This document shows positions 34,246-43,506 of a stretch of DNA of 64,000 nt, one piece after another. Source of the stretch: Terriglobales bacterium (GTDB taxonomy: Bacteria > Acidobacteriota > Terriglobia > Terriglobales > Acidobacteriaceae); assembly GCA_035624455.1 (NCBI GenBank), contig DASPRM010000033.1:1-64000 (forward strand), written 5' to 3'. The position numbers and the translations under genes were made by a program. The notes below the pieces were generated by a model. The model was not told where the DNA came from, made no database searches, and was given only the letters and a program-made list of their open reading frames with translations. Numbering within the stretch: the first letter of the stretch is position 1; each line of letters starts with the position of its first letter.

Positions 34246-35436
34246 TTGCGCGTGACCCTGCGCGAATACATCGAACAAGAAATTCGCGAACGCGGCCCCA
34301 TCCCGTTTTCACGCTACATGAAGCTTTGCCTGTATGGGCCAGATTCTGCGGCGGAGGGCCAGCCTCAGGGCTACTACGCGCAGGCACGCGAGCAGTTTGG
34401 GAAGTCCGGTGACTTCTACACTTCGAGCGACGTACATGCTGTCTTCGGACGTCTGCTGGCCCGCCAGTTCGATGAGATGTGGCGGATTCTCGGTTCGCCG
34501 CGCCCCCTCACTCTGATCGAACTGGGACCGGGACGAGGACTGTTCGCGCAGGACATCCTCGACTGGGCACAGCAGACATTTCCGGAATTTATCTCGGTTT
34601 TGCGTTATGTGCTGGTCGAGACGTCGTTGGCACTGCGCGTGCGATTAGAGGAGCGCCTGCGAGAGCACATCGTCGAGCGACGCGTCGCAGTCTATCGCTC
34701 CCTTAGCGAACTGGAACGCGAAGACCTCAGCAACTTCATCGTATTTGCCAACGAGTTCTTCGACGCATTGCCGGTGGAAGTCCTGGACAATCGCGGCGAA
34801 CTGCGCGTGGGGGTAGAAGACGGCAGGTTTGTCGAGCAGTTCACGCGTCCCTCAGCAGAAGTTTTGGATTTCGTGGAGCGCTATGCTGTCCATCCCGAGG
34901 AAAACGAGCGGGTGGAGGCCCCTCTGGCCGCCCAGGACTCCATTCAGGAAATCGTCCGGACGCTGAAGAGAAGCGGGAGGTCTCAGCCGCGCGGATTCCT
35001 GGTTTTCATCGATTACGGGTATACCCGCGAGGAAATGCTTGCGGGAAGGCATCGCGGTACGGTGACCAGTTTCCGCCGCCACTCCATCGTGAACACACCC
35101 TACGATGCTCCCGGCGAGCAGGACATCACTGCGCACGTGAATTTCACCGCGCTGGCAGATGTAGCACGCGGGAGTGGACTCGATGCACTGGCGCTGGTCA
35201 CGCAATCGCAATTTCTGATGGGCATAGGCGAGCAGACGCAGTTCGCTGACGTGTTTGAGTGTTGCCGATCACCGCAGGAGCAGACCAAAGTGGCTTTACA
35301 GCTCAAGCACCTGATTACGCCGGAGGGTATGGGAGAAAGCTTTCAGGTTCTGGTGCTGTCTACTGGAATAGAAAAGGAAAAGGCCGCTCGATTGAGCGGC
35401 CTGGCATTTGTTCGTCCTGGAGATCTGCAGATTTGA
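34246..35436 (+). CDS. MidA/NDUFAF7-family SAM-dependent methyltransferase
   Basis: A 396-residue protein of the class I methyltransferase family (COG1565) that includes mitochondrial NDUFAF7, which methylates an arginine in complex I. Marks are IPFSRYMKLCLYGP, GYYAQAREQFGKSGDFYTSSDVHAVFGRLLARQ, IELGPGRGLFAQDIL (SAM loop), FIVFANEFFDALPVEV and FLVFIDYGYTREEMLAG. The bacterial target is not established. The start is uncertain between TTG 34246 and GTG 34252; neither has a good binding site. The last codons overlap a hairpin that looks like a terminator for the convergent gene. Confidence 0.86.
   Translation: MRVTLREYIEQEIRERGPIPFSRYMKLCLYGPDSAAEGQPQGYYAQAREQFGKSGDFYTSSDVHAVFGRLLARQFDEMWRILGSPRPLTLIELGPGRGLFAQDILDWAQQTFPEFISVLRYVLVETSLALRVRLEERLREHIVERRVAVYRSLSELEREDLSNFIVFANEFFDALPVEVLDNRGELRVGVEDGRFVEQFTRPSAEVLDFVERYAVHPEENERVEAPLAAQDSIQEIVRTLKRSGRSQPRGFLVFIDYGYTREEMLAGRHRGTVTSFRRHSIVNTPYDAPGEQDITAHVNFTALADVARGSGLDALALVTQSQFLMGIGEQTQFADVFECCRSPQEQTKVALQLKHLITPEGMGESFQVLVLSTGIEKEKAARLSGLAFVRPGDLQI
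35371..35402 (-). terminator. Terminator-like hairpin inside the 3' end of the MidA-like gene
   Basis: A 9-bp perfect stem (AGGCCGCTC at 35381-35389, loop GATT, GAGCGGCCT at 35394-35402). On the minus strand it is followed by TTTTCCTTTTC. It lies about 170 bases beyond the stop of the minus-strand M1-like gene and within codons of the plus-strand methyltransferase gene. Confidence 0.5.
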
Positions 35437-35475
35437 GTCATCGCGGGCTGAGATCAGTCGCGAAGCAGCGCTTGT

Positions 35476-35497
35476 CATCCCGAGCTTGGTCGGGATG
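35476..35497 (+). repeat. CATCCCGA hairpin in the convergent intergenic gap
   Basis: An 8-bp stem, CATCCCGA/TCGGGATG, with loop GCTTGG. No T run on either strand. It probably belongs to the dispersed palindromes. Confidence 0.45.
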
Positions 35498-35575
35498 GCA
35501 GGTTGGATGGTCGAGATGACAGGTTGCAACAACCGCAGGCGAACGCGTGATTACCAAGGTGCTCTTCAGTTCCCC

Positions 35576-37735
35576 TCACCCGTTTTTCTCCTTCTCTCCG
35601 GAGAAGGGCTGTTGCAGGTATTTGCGGGCTTCTTCCAAGGCTCCCTGGGTATCGTCGTTGGTCTGAATTGCCTGCCGGTACTCGTTGGTAGCGCGCTCGC
35701 GCTGCCCCGTGATATCGAAAATGTTGCCCAGGCGGATGTGGCTCCAGACTTCGGTCCAGCGCGGCTCCCCATCCCCATTGAGAGCGTCGCGATAGGCGTT
35801 GGCTGCCGCCTGATAATTGTGCTGCAGGAAGAAAACCTCGGCCACGCGATAGTGCGCCAGGGAACTGTTCTTGTTTAACTCCAGCGCCTTCTGGAATTGA
35901 TCCAAAGCGCCGGCAAGATCGTTTTGCTGCACCAACCCCTGTCCGCGCAAAATCGCCGCCCGAATCTTCACGTCGGAAGCATTCTTCAGGACGCGGTTTT
36001 CAGGATCGACCACGATGCGCCGCGGCCGCCCGAAGGTTTCGATGGTGAAAGCAGAGTTCGTCCCGACGACGTCGATCTTGGATTCTTCGCTCTTCCCGTC
36101 GGTATCTACGCGGACGTCCACTGGCATGCGGAACAGGTCCAGATCCTGCGAGATTTCTCCCACGATGCGGAAGCCTTTGCACTTGGCAGGGTCGTTACAA
36201 GACTTTCCCAGCCGATACACGGTGTACTTGGTTTTGAACTCAGGCGCGCCCGTGGAATCCAGCCACTGCGAGAAAAACCAGGTCAGCTTCTGACCGGAAT
36301 TCTGTTCAGCCACAGCGCGGAAATCATCCAGGCTGGTGGGTTTGCTACGAAACTGAGCGGCGAAGGCGCGCATGGTCTTATCAAATGCCTGGTCGCCGAT
36401 GACCCAGTTCAGCATGTTCAAGATAATTGCGCCCTTGTCGGTCACCAAGGACTGGAATTCCGGGGAGAATGGATCCATGCGCCCGATATTTGAGAGCGGG
36501 ACGGTGTCGTAGGCGAGGGCGCCGACCTCCATGTCCTTAGTGACCTCTTCGTAGGCCGCCGGACCGGCGACATTTCCTACATAGCGTGCTTCGGCATAAC
36601 GGGCGAAGCCATCACTGATCCACCAGTCGCTCTTGCTTGCCGGGCTTATGCTCACTCCCCACCACTGATGGGCGATGGTGTTTGCCAACAGGCGGTAGTT
36701 GATTTTCCCGGCAATCGAGCGGCCGCCAAGCGCCGCGATTTCCGGCGCCCAGGCTGCGGCCAGAGTGTCGTCGGGCAGTTGCACCAGCGTGAGCTTGTTG
36801 CTCAGCGGTGGACCCCATAGAGTGGTGAAGAAGGTAAATTCTTTGACCGCAGTTTCGACGTAATTCCCGATGTATTGCTGTTTGTCAGGCTTGTAGTAAG
36901 CCTTCAGATCGATTCCCGCTTCGTTGCTGGTGCTCTGCTGAAAAACGCCGGCGATGATGGTCCCTGGAAAGCTGGGCTGGTCCCACACGAAGGTATAAGT
37001 CTTCAGATTTTTGTCAGTGGTTCTGGGCACAGAGGTAGTCGGTTTGGTGGGCTTCGGGGCGGGCCGCGTAGCTGCACGCGGCGGTGTTACAGCACCAGGG
37101 GTTCGTTTCAGCGGCGGAGGTTCGTTGCTGCTTTCGGCTCGCTGCGGAGGTTCGGCTGCCGAGGCCATGGCCACGCCTACACCCGTGCTTTCGCGGCCAG
37201 AGCCGATCACGATCCAGTTAGCGGGAACCGTGATATTCATAGTCGCCGTGAAGCGGTTGGTTCCGTACCCTACCATCGGGAACCAACGTCCCGCATACAG
37301 CAGGTAGGCTTCATCCTCGCCGATGGAAGCCAGCTTTAGTCCCTGTACTGGGCTGTCGTCAGCCGATTGCAGGGTGCCGTCATAGTCGATCGTCAAAGTC
37401 ATGCTAGCGCCTTTGGAAAGGCCATTCGGCAGTACTACGCGGACACTGGAATCCTGGGTTACGCGCTCGGCGGAGAGCGCGCGCCCACTGTCATCGACGA
37501 CCTTGGTTGGACGCAACCCGTTGTGCAGTTCGAATGACACCAGGCTGACGTCTTCCAGGGCTGTGAATTTGATTCGCGCTTTGCCGATCAGCCGGTGCCA
37601 GCGGGGAACAATTTCAGCTTCGATCTGGTAATCGTCCACATGAATGCGGGTCTTTTCGGCCGCCAGTGCGGGAAGGGCCAGGAGGAGACAGAATATCGCC
37701 GCAGCCTGCCGCAGCGGACGTCGTACAGATCGCAT
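35576..37735 (-). CDS. M1-aminopeptidase-like exported protein with ruined zinc site, plus TPR
   Basis: A 719-residue exported protein with signal peptide (about 1-26), an M1-type N-terminal domain, a Pro-rich linker (about 193-240), the peptidase-like domain and a C-terminal TPR-like part (LVQQNDLAGALDQFQKALELNKN). The M1 zinc signature HExxH-x18-E reads NTIAH at residues 352-356 with D375 exactly 19 residues after the His. The first His, the catalytic Glu and the third ligand are therefore all changed, and no GAMEN motif is seen. Only AHQWWG and DWWISDGFARYAEA show the ancestry. It is probably not a peptidase; a binding or scaffold role is inferred. ATG 37735 is chosen for its GGAG and signal peptide; the longer frame starts with TTG. 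Confidence 0.82.
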   Translation of the reverse strand: MRSVRRPLRQAAAIFCLLLALPALAAEKTRIHVDDYQIEAEIVPRWHRLIGKARIKFTALEDVSLVSFELHNGLRPTKVVDDSGRALSAERVTQDSSVRVVLPNGLSKGASMTLTIDYDGTLQSADDSPVQGLKLASIGEDEAYLLYAGRWFPMVGYGTNRFTATMNITVPANWIVIGSGRESTGVGVAMASAAEPPQRAESSNEPPPLKRTPGAVTPPRAATRPAPKPTKPTTSVPRTTDKNLKTYTFVWDQPSFPGTIIAGVFQQSTSNEAGIDLKAYYKPDKQQYIGNYVETAVKEFTFFTTLWGPPLSNKLTLVQLPDDTLAAAWAPEIAALGGRSIAGKINYRLLANTIAHQWWGVSISPASKSDWWISDGFARYAEARYVGNVAGPAAYEEVTKDMEVGALAYDTVPLSNIGRMDPFSPEFQSLVTDKGAIILNMLNWVIGDQAFDKTMRAFAAQFRSKPTSLDDFRAVAEQNSGQKLTWFFSQWLDSTGAPEFKTKYTVYRLGKSCNDPAKCKGFRIVGEISQDLDLFRMPVDVRVDTDGKSEESKIDVVGTNSAFTIETFGRPRRIVVDPENRVLKNASDVKIRAAILRGQGLVQQNDLAGALDQFQKALELNKNSSLAHYRVAEVFFLQHNYQAAANAYRDALNGDGEPRWTEVWSHIRLGNIFDITGQRERATNEYRQAIQTNDDTQGALEEARKYLQQPFSGEKEKNG

Positions 37736-37798
37736 CACCGATCTCCAGAGAGGCAATACTTGTTTGGATGTCAGATTGACATCAATGGATGCGTACCT

Positions 37799-39136
37799 TC
37801 AATAGCTTACACTCTTTTGCCTGGGCTCTGGTCTATCTCGACGTTCACTGCCGATGGTCCCCAGAACTGCGGCGGCTGCACGCTCGGCGGCGGTTCCCGC
37901 AGTGCCGGGTTCGCACGCCAGTATGCGCCTCACTTGCGCCAGCCCGGCCAACATCTTGTCTCGAATGGGGCCTTCGGCAATGATTTCGCGGAGCTTGGCG
38001 GCAACGTTTTCCGCAGTGAAGTCTGCCTGCACCAACTCGGGGACAATCTGTTGGGCGGCGATCAGGTTCGGCATGGCGTAATGTTTCACCCTGACCAAAG
38101 GCTTGCCCAGAATCCAGGTGAGCGCGGCCACCCGGTACACCATGACGAAAGGTGTTCCAATCAGGGCTGCCTCCAGGGTGGCAGTACCGCTTGCCACCAC
38201 TGCAGCGCGACTATGGACTAGCGTAGCGCGAGCATCGGGGGTCAGGACTACATTTAAGCCATAGCGTGAAACCTCTGCTTCCAGCCATTGGGACGACAGG
38301 CTGGAGGCTACTGGCAGCAGGAACTGATATGAGCCTGCGGCTGCGGCAGAATCCAGGACTTCCAGCAGATCGCGTTTTCCGATTTCCCGACTGATAGCTG
38401 CTTCGGCCGCAACGGCCGTCTCGAGGGTTGCGAGCGAGTCGCCCGGAAGAGGGCGAACTCGCGGCGACGCTGCTCCGAGGTGCGGCAGCGTGAGACGCTT
38501 AGCGGCACCCAACATCGCCCGCAGATTCAGCTCGACTTCCTTCTTGCGGCTGCCAGGCAGCAGAGCAATCCACGTCTTTGACGGGTCAAGTCCGTGAGCT
38601 TTTGCAAAGTCTGCCCGTGAGATCTCGGGAGTGGACATCTCCGCCAGAGGATGCCCGACATACTCCACTTCAACTTCCTGGCTGCGATAAAACGCCTCTT
38701 CGAACGGGAAGATGACCAACATCTTGCGTACGTGCTTTCGGACTTGCTTCACCCGGCCGGACCGCCATGCCCAGAGCTGCGGACTCACGTAGTAGATCAC
38801 CGGAATTCCGCGCTGGTGGAGCTGTTTCGCAAGTCGGAGGTTGAAGTCGGGAAAGTCGATGAGGATGGCCGCGTCCGGCTGCCGCGCATCCACAACTCGC
38901 AGCAGCTTTTGGAACTCGCCGTAGATTCTCGGCAGATGACGGACCACCTCGGCCAGTCCCACCACCGCGATCTCATGCGCGTCGACTACGGTGTCGCATC
39001 CGGCGGCGCGCATCTTGTCTCCGCCCACGCCGAAGAATTCCGCCCCAGGCATGCGGCGGCGGAGCGCCTCAATGAGTTGCGCGCCGTAGAACTCGCCGGA
39101 CGCTTCGCCGGAGGAGATCAGGAATTTGAGGGGCAC
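37799..39136 (-). CDS. lpxB: Lipid-A-disaccharide synthase with an internal insertion
   Basis: A 445-residue GT19 enzyme that joins UDP-2,3-diacylglucosamine and lipid X during lipid A synthesis at the inner membrane. Marks are FLISSGEASGEFYGAQL, GVGGDKMRAAG, ILIDFPDFNLRLAK, YYVSPQLWAWRSGRVKQVRK, YVGHPL, LLPGSRKKEVELNL and VASGTATLEAALIGTPFVMVYR. I chose GTG 39136 because it puts the conserved N terminus at residue 3; the longer frame adds 36 unrelated residues. About 45 extra residues (roughly 221-266) sit between the LPGSR helix and the FLLPVA strand, where most LpxB proteins have a short loop. Confidence 0.92.
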   Translation of the reverse strand: MPLKFLISSGEASGEFYGAQLIEALRRRMPGAEFFGVGGDKMRAAGCDTVVDAHEIAVVGLAEVVRHLPRIYGEFQKLLRVVDARQPDAAILIDFPDFNLRLAKQLHQRGIPVIYYVSPQLWAWRSGRVKQVRKHVRKMLVIFPFEEAFYRSQEVEVEYVGHPLAEMSTPEISRADFAKAHGLDPSKTWIALLPGSRKKEVELNLRAMLGAAKRLTLPHLGAASPRVRPLPGDSLATLETAVAAEAAISREIGKRDLLEVLDSAAAAGSYQFLLPVASSLSSQWLEAEVSRYGLNVVLTPDARATLVHSRAAVVASGTATLEAALIGTPFVMVYRVAALTWILGKPLVRVKHYAMPNLIAAQQIVPELVQADFTAENVAAKLREIIAEGPIRDKMLAGLAQVRRILACEPGTAGTAAERAAAAVLGTIGSERRDRPEPRQKSVSY

Positions 39137-39304
39137 GGAGACATTGTAGCCGCGAAAGACGAGGGTCTCTCGGAACTGGTTTTGACAACCAGGATGAGCT
39201 GGATGGCCCCGGCTTATCAACAGAGTTAAGATCGGCAGCGACATTTTTCGGGTATTGGGTAGTTAAGTCTGCAGGTTTCGCTAAGCAACTGAACGGGAAG
39301 GCTC

Positions 39305-40030
39305 ATGTCAGTCTCATTCGATTTTGCTGGCCAAACAGCCATCGTCACAGGTGGTTCCCGCGGCATTGGCAGGGCCATCGCAGCACAGTTCGCGCGATCT
39401 GGCGCTCAGGTCTGGATTTGGGATGTGGATCCGATCAAGCTCAGCGGTGCGCAATCACTGAAGGTCGATGTCACTAAGGCCGACCAGATCACAAAAGCCC
39501 TCGAGAATGTCGTCAGTCAGTCACCGCGTATCAACATCCTTGTCAACAATGCCGGGTATCTCGGCAGCTACCTCCCTTTCGAGCAATTTGACAGAGAGGA
39601 ATGGGAACGCATCCTTCGTGTAAACCTGATTGGTGTGTTCGAGGTCACCCGCCAAGTTCTCCCCATGATGCGTCGTGCTGGACGTGGAAGGATAGTCAAC
39701 ATGGGGTCACTCGCAGGCAAGGAAGGTTTACCAAACCTCGCAGCATACTCGGCTGCAAGCGCAGGCGTAATCGCGTTTACAAAAGCCCTCTCTCGCGAGG
39801 TCTGTGATGCCGACATTCGGGTAAACTGCGTTGCACCCGGTCCTATCGATACCGAGCTAATTCGAAGATTAGGAGCCGAGGTGGTGAATGGAATGATCGC
39901 AGCGAGCCCGCTGAAGCGTCTGGGAAACGTGGATGAGGTCGCAGGAATGGTGTTATGGCTTTGCTCCGCTGCGAGCACCTTCAACACTGGGGCTGTGTTC
40001 GACATGTCAGGCGGCCGAGCGCGATACTAA
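39305..40030 (+). CDS. SDR-family protein lacking the catalytic lysine
   Basis: A 241-residue short-chain dehydrogenase/reductase fold, close to 3-oxoacyl-ACP reductase (FabG) in overall sequence: TGGSRGIGRAIA nucleotide loop, LVNNAGYLG, Ser135 in VNMGSLAGKEG and Tyr148 in AYSAASAG. The family's YxxxK motif reads YSAAS, so the lysine at Tyr+4 is Ser152. Activity is therefore doubtful unless another residue substitutes. The gene appears lower in GC than its neighbours and lies alone between two minus-strand genes, so it may be acquired. GGGAAGG precedes the ATG. Confidence 0.82.
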   Translation: MSVSFDFAGQTAIVTGGSRGIGRAIAAQFARSGAQVWIWDVDPIKLSGAQSLKVDVTKADQITKALENVVSQSPRINILVNNAGYLGSYLPFEQFDREEWERILRVNLIGVFEVTRQVLPMMRRAGRGRIVNMGSLAGKEGLPNLAAYSAASAGVIAFTKALSREVCDADIRVNCVAPGPIDTELIRRLGAEVVNGMIAASPLKRLGNVDEVAGMVLWLCSAASTFNTGAVFDMSGGRARY

Positions 40031-40119
40031 TGGCCGAGCCATGAGTGCCGAAAAAATGTGCCGGCTGCGCGGCTGAGGGAAGCTTGTGTGTCCGGAGAAG
40101 CGACTTTCTTACCAACCTG

Positions 40120-42069
40120 TTAGTCGTCACCCGCGGCTGGGACCTGGGAGGAAGCCGAGATCGAAGAGGGGGCAGGGACTTCCTGATCTTTGTATTGCAA
40201 CTGGTACAGCTTGTAGTAAATCCCTCGTTGCGCCAGCAGTTGCTGGTGCGTCCCCATTTCGCGCACCCGGCCTTTATGCATAACTACGATCTTGTCCGCG
40301 CGTTGAATGGTGGACAGCCGGTGCGCGATCACCAGCGAGGTTCTGCCCTCGACGAGCTTGGTGAGTGCCTGGCGCACTCGCAATTCTGTTTCCGTGTCCA
40401 CGCTGGAGGTGGCTTCGTCGAGAATCAGGATTTTCGGGTCATGTGCCAAGGCGCGCGCGAATGAGATAAGTTGCTTCTGCCCGGTCGAGAGCGTGCTGCC
40501 GCGTTCATGAACAGCCTCTTTGAATTGGTTCGGCAGGCTGCGGATGAAATCGGCGATATTCACGTCTTCGGCAGCCTGCTCTACCGCCTCGTCGCTGATC
40601 CAATCGGATCCCAGCCGTATGTTGTGATCCACGGTTCCAGTGAACAGAAATGGATCCTGCATCACTACGCCGAAGCGGCGTCGCAGGTGGTTGAGATTCA
40701 TGGCGCGAATGTCCACGCCATCAAGCATGATGGCCCCTTTTCGAACATCGTAAAAGCGCATGAGCAGTGACATCAGCGTAGTCTTGCCCGCCCCAGTGTG
40801 ACCGACGATGGCCACGGTCTCGCCAGGATCGACGGTGAAGGAAACATCGCGCAACACCCAATCCGGCTCAGCGGGACCTCCGCCATCTCGACCAGGGCTA
40901 GCCTTTCCAGGGTGAGCGGTTTTCTCTTCACCATCGACGGGAACAGTCCGATAGGCAAACCAGACGTGGTCGAATTCGATGCGCCCCGGCCCTTCGGCTC
41001 TCACCGGTTGCTGTGGTGAAGTGATTTCCGCCGGGGTATCCAGCAGCTTGAAAATGCGCTCGCTGGCGGCCATCGCCGACTGCAGGATGTTGTACTTCTC
41101 GCTCAAATCCTGGATAGGGCGGAAAAAGCGCTGGGCATATTGCATGAACGCGACCAGCACGCCCAGGGTGGTTATGCTGGCCAACACGTGGTGGCCACCG
41201 AACCAGATTACGCAAGCGATCGCCGCTGCCGACAGAATTTCCACTACTGGGTAGTAGAGTGCGTAGGCCAGGATGGCGTCTTTGAAGGCGCGCATGTGCG
41301 TGGCATTGATTTCCTTGAAACGCTCGTAAGCGCGCTTCTCGCGGTTGAAGAGCTGCAGCACCACCATGCCGCTGACGTGTTCCTGCAGGTAGGCGTTGAT
41401 ACGGGCGATCGCCACCCGGATCCGCCGGTAGGAATCGCGAACCCGTTTGCGGAAGACCATGGTGGCGACGAAGATCAGTGGCAGGACCGCGAAGGTGATC
41501 AGCGCCAGCCGCCAATCCATGCGCAGCATGATGGCCACGATTCCAGCCAGGACGAAGACATCTTCAAAGATCGAGACCACGCCTGCGGTGAACATCTCGT
41601 TCAGCGCATCCACGTCGGTGGTCACGCGCGTAACCAGCCGGCCGACAGGATTCTTGTCGAAGAATCCCACGTGCATGTGCTGCAGGTGGCGGAAGATCTG
41701 ACTGCGCAGGTCGAACATCACCTTCTGCCCAGTCCATTGCATGAAGTAGGTCTGCAGGAATTCCAGAAAGAAACTGAAGCCGAGCAGGGCCACGTATAGC
41801 GAGGCGATTTGCGCGATACCGGTAAGCGGCTGCGGGCTCAACCAGCGATCGAGCAGGCCAAGGGATCGGGCCTGCGGCGAACGGACCAGGTATTTATCGA
41901 TGGCCACCTTCGTGAGGTAGGGGCCGAGGACATCAGCAACAGATTTCAAGACGATGGCGCCCAGGGCGATCACTACCTGCCACTTGTAGGGTGACAGGTA
42001 GCCCAGCAGGCGCTTCATCAGCCGGCTGTCATATGCCTTACCTAGTACCTCTTCCTCTTGGGCGGCCAT
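40120..42069 (-). CDS. MsbA-like ABC exporter (fused membrane and ATPase domains)
   Basis: A 649-residue half-transporter with six membrane helices in the first 330 residues and an ATPase domain after it. It has Walker A GHTGAGKTT, Q-loop VMQDPFLFTGTV, signature LSTGQKQLISFARAL, Walker B ILILDEATSSVD and H-loop IAHRLST. It probably works as a homodimer exporting lipid, lipid A or drugs; MsbA itself is possible since lpxB is close, but the two are separated by an unrelated gene. A Gly/Pro-rich insert of about 30 residues follows the first ATPase strand (after VWFAYRTVP). ATG 42069 is preferred; the longer frame to 42183 lacks support and overlaps the divergent promoter region. Confidence 0.9.
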   Translation of the reverse strand: MAAQEEEVLGKAYDSRLMKRLLGYLSPYKWQVVIALGAIVLKSVADVLGPYLTKVAIDKYLVRSPQARSLGLLDRWLSPQPLTGIAQIASLYVALLGFSFFLEFLQTYFMQWTGQKVMFDLRSQIFRHLQHMHVGFFDKNPVGRLVTRVTTDVDALNEMFTAGVVSIFEDVFVLAGIVAIMLRMDWRLALITFAVLPLIFVATMVFRKRVRDSYRRIRVAIARINAYLQEHVSGMVVLQLFNREKRAYERFKEINATHMRAFKDAILAYALYYPVVEILSAAAIACVIWFGGHHVLASITTLGVLVAFMQYAQRFFRPIQDLSEKYNILQSAMAASERIFKLLDTPAEITSPQQPVRAEGPGRIEFDHVWFAYRTVPVDGEEKTAHPGKASPGRDGGGPAEPDWVLRDVSFTVDPGETVAIVGHTGAGKTTLMSLLMRFYDVRKGAIMLDGVDIRAMNLNHLRRRFGVVMQDPFLFTGTVDHNIRLGSDWISDEAVEQAAEDVNIADFIRSLPNQFKEAVHERGSTLSTGQKQLISFARALAHDPKILILDEATSSVDTETELRVRQALTKLVEGRTSLVIAHRLSTIQRADKIVVMHKGRVREMGTHQQLLAQRGIYYKLYQLQYKDQEVPAPSSISASSQVPAAGDD

Positions 42070-42183
42070 GGTTTGCTTCAGATTATCAGACGATTTGTAC
42101 CGGCGGCGGGATTGAAAATCTCTATTTGTCGCGGCTTTTGACGCTGCCTGGGAATGGGCGCGGATGGTACATAATGAATCCAA

Positions 42184-43398
42184 ATGCCTCTGGGGATTTA
42201 CATCTCGGTTCCGTTCTGCCGCAGCAAGTGCAGCTACTGCAATTTTTCATCGGGGGTGTTTTCGAAAGCTCTATTCGGCCGCTATGTGGACCGGCTGTGC
42301 GCCGATATCGAGGGCGCGGTTGAAATTGCAGCCGGGATGGGTGGCGTGCTGGAGGCGGAAGTTGATTCGATTTATCTGGGTGGCGGAACACCCACGCTGC
42401 TCGGGGGCGAGCAACTGGAGCGAATCTTCCAGAGCCTGCGAAACAGTTTCCGGGTCTGGGCGGGGGCGGAGGTCACTGTGGAGTGCGCCCCGGGAACGCT
42501 CAAGTCCGCCACGCTGGAGACGCTGGTTGATTGCGGAGTAAACCGCGTCAGTCTCGGGGTGCAATCGTTTGTGGATGAAGAGGCGGCCAGCGTCGCCCGC
42601 CTGCACAACCGGCAGACGGTTCTGGGCGACATCAAGCAGCTGCGTGCGGCGGGGATCGACAACATCAATATTGATTTGATCGCCGGCCTTCCTCACCAGA
42701 CGGAATCGACTTGGGAGGAGTCGCTTCAGCAGGCGATCGACAGCGGCGTGCCTCACGTCAGCGTTTATATGCTGGAAGTGGACGAGGATTCGCGCCTGGG
42801 GCGGGAATTGATCGCAGGCGGCACCCGCTACCATGCCCACTTTGTTCCTGACGAAGACCTGACTGCCGATCTCTATCTGCACGCTGGCGAACGCCTCGAG
42901 GCTGCCGGAATCTCGCAATACGAGATATCCAACTTGGCGCGGCCCGGCTACGCCTCCCGGCATAATTTAAAGTACTGGACGCGCCAGCCGTATATTGGGT
43001 TCGGTGTGGATGCGCATTCCATGTTGCCGGCTCCCATCGGATCTGAACTGGAATCCGTCCGCTTTTCAACGCCGGACTCGCTGGAGCAGTATTCGTGGGG
43101 CGCGGCACTCTCCCGCACACCCGTGAGTTGGTCGTCCGCATTGGAAGAAGCATTCTTTCTGGGACTGCGTTTGACGGCGGGGATTGACCTGGCCGAACTA
43201 GCAGAGCGCTACGGCACCGGCGCCACTTCGGTGTTTCGCGAGGAGATTGCCGAGCTTTGCAGCGAGAATTTGCTGGAGCTGATCGATGGACGGCTACGGC
43301 TCACGCCCCGAGGCAGACTGCTGTCCAATGAGGTGTTCGCTAGGTTCCTGAGGACAGAGGCAGACTCGCCATCGGGGAGATCATTTACACTTTTGTGA
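42184..43398 (+). CDS. hemW: HemW-like radical SAM heme chaperone
   Basis: A 404-residue radical SAM protein of the HemN/HemW group. The cluster motif is CRSKCSYCNF (Cys12, Cys16, Cys19), followed by YLGGGTPTLL, GVNRVSLGVQSF, NIDLIAGLPHQT, YEISNLARPG and the C-terminal FFLGLRLTAGIDL region. HemW proteins bind heme and are thought to deliver it to respiratory enzymes; they are not coproporphyrinogen dehydrogenases. The usual HxPFC before the cluster reads SVPFC. The ATG lies about eight bases after a TACATAAT box without a ribosome binding site. Divergent from the ABC exporter. Confidence 0.9.
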   Translation: MPLGIYISVPFCRSKCSYCNFSSGVFSKALFGRYVDRLCADIEGAVEIAAGMGGVLEAEVDSIYLGGGTPTLLGGEQLERIFQSLRNSFRVWAGAEVTVECAPGTLKSATLETLVDCGVNRVSLGVQSFVDEEAASVARLHNRQTVLGDIKQLRAAGIDNINIDLIAGLPHQTESTWEESLQQAIDSGVPHVSVYMLEVDEDSRLGRELIAGGTRYHAHFVPDEDLTADLYLHAGERLEAAGISQYEISNLARPGYASRHNLKYWTRQPYIGFGVDAHSMLPAPIGSELESVRFSTPDSLEQYSWGAALSRTPVSWSSALEEAFFLGLRLTAGIDLAELAERYGTGATSVFREEIAELCSENLLELIDGRLRLTPRGRLLSNEVFARFLRTEADSPSGRSFTLL

Positions 43399-43506
43399 CG
43401 GGCTTGCCGCATGAAGCGAGGGCTTGCGCTATCGTGACCCATCGCGGGCTGCGGCTGCTCGTGATGGCAAGATCAGGGGGAGCATCCGGCCCTTTCCCGA
43501 TCGCAC

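Noticed and set aside
35476-35497. Terminator between the convergent MidA-like and M1-like genes
   Set aside because: The hairpin has no T run on either strand; the stem at 35381-35402 fits better for the minus strand.
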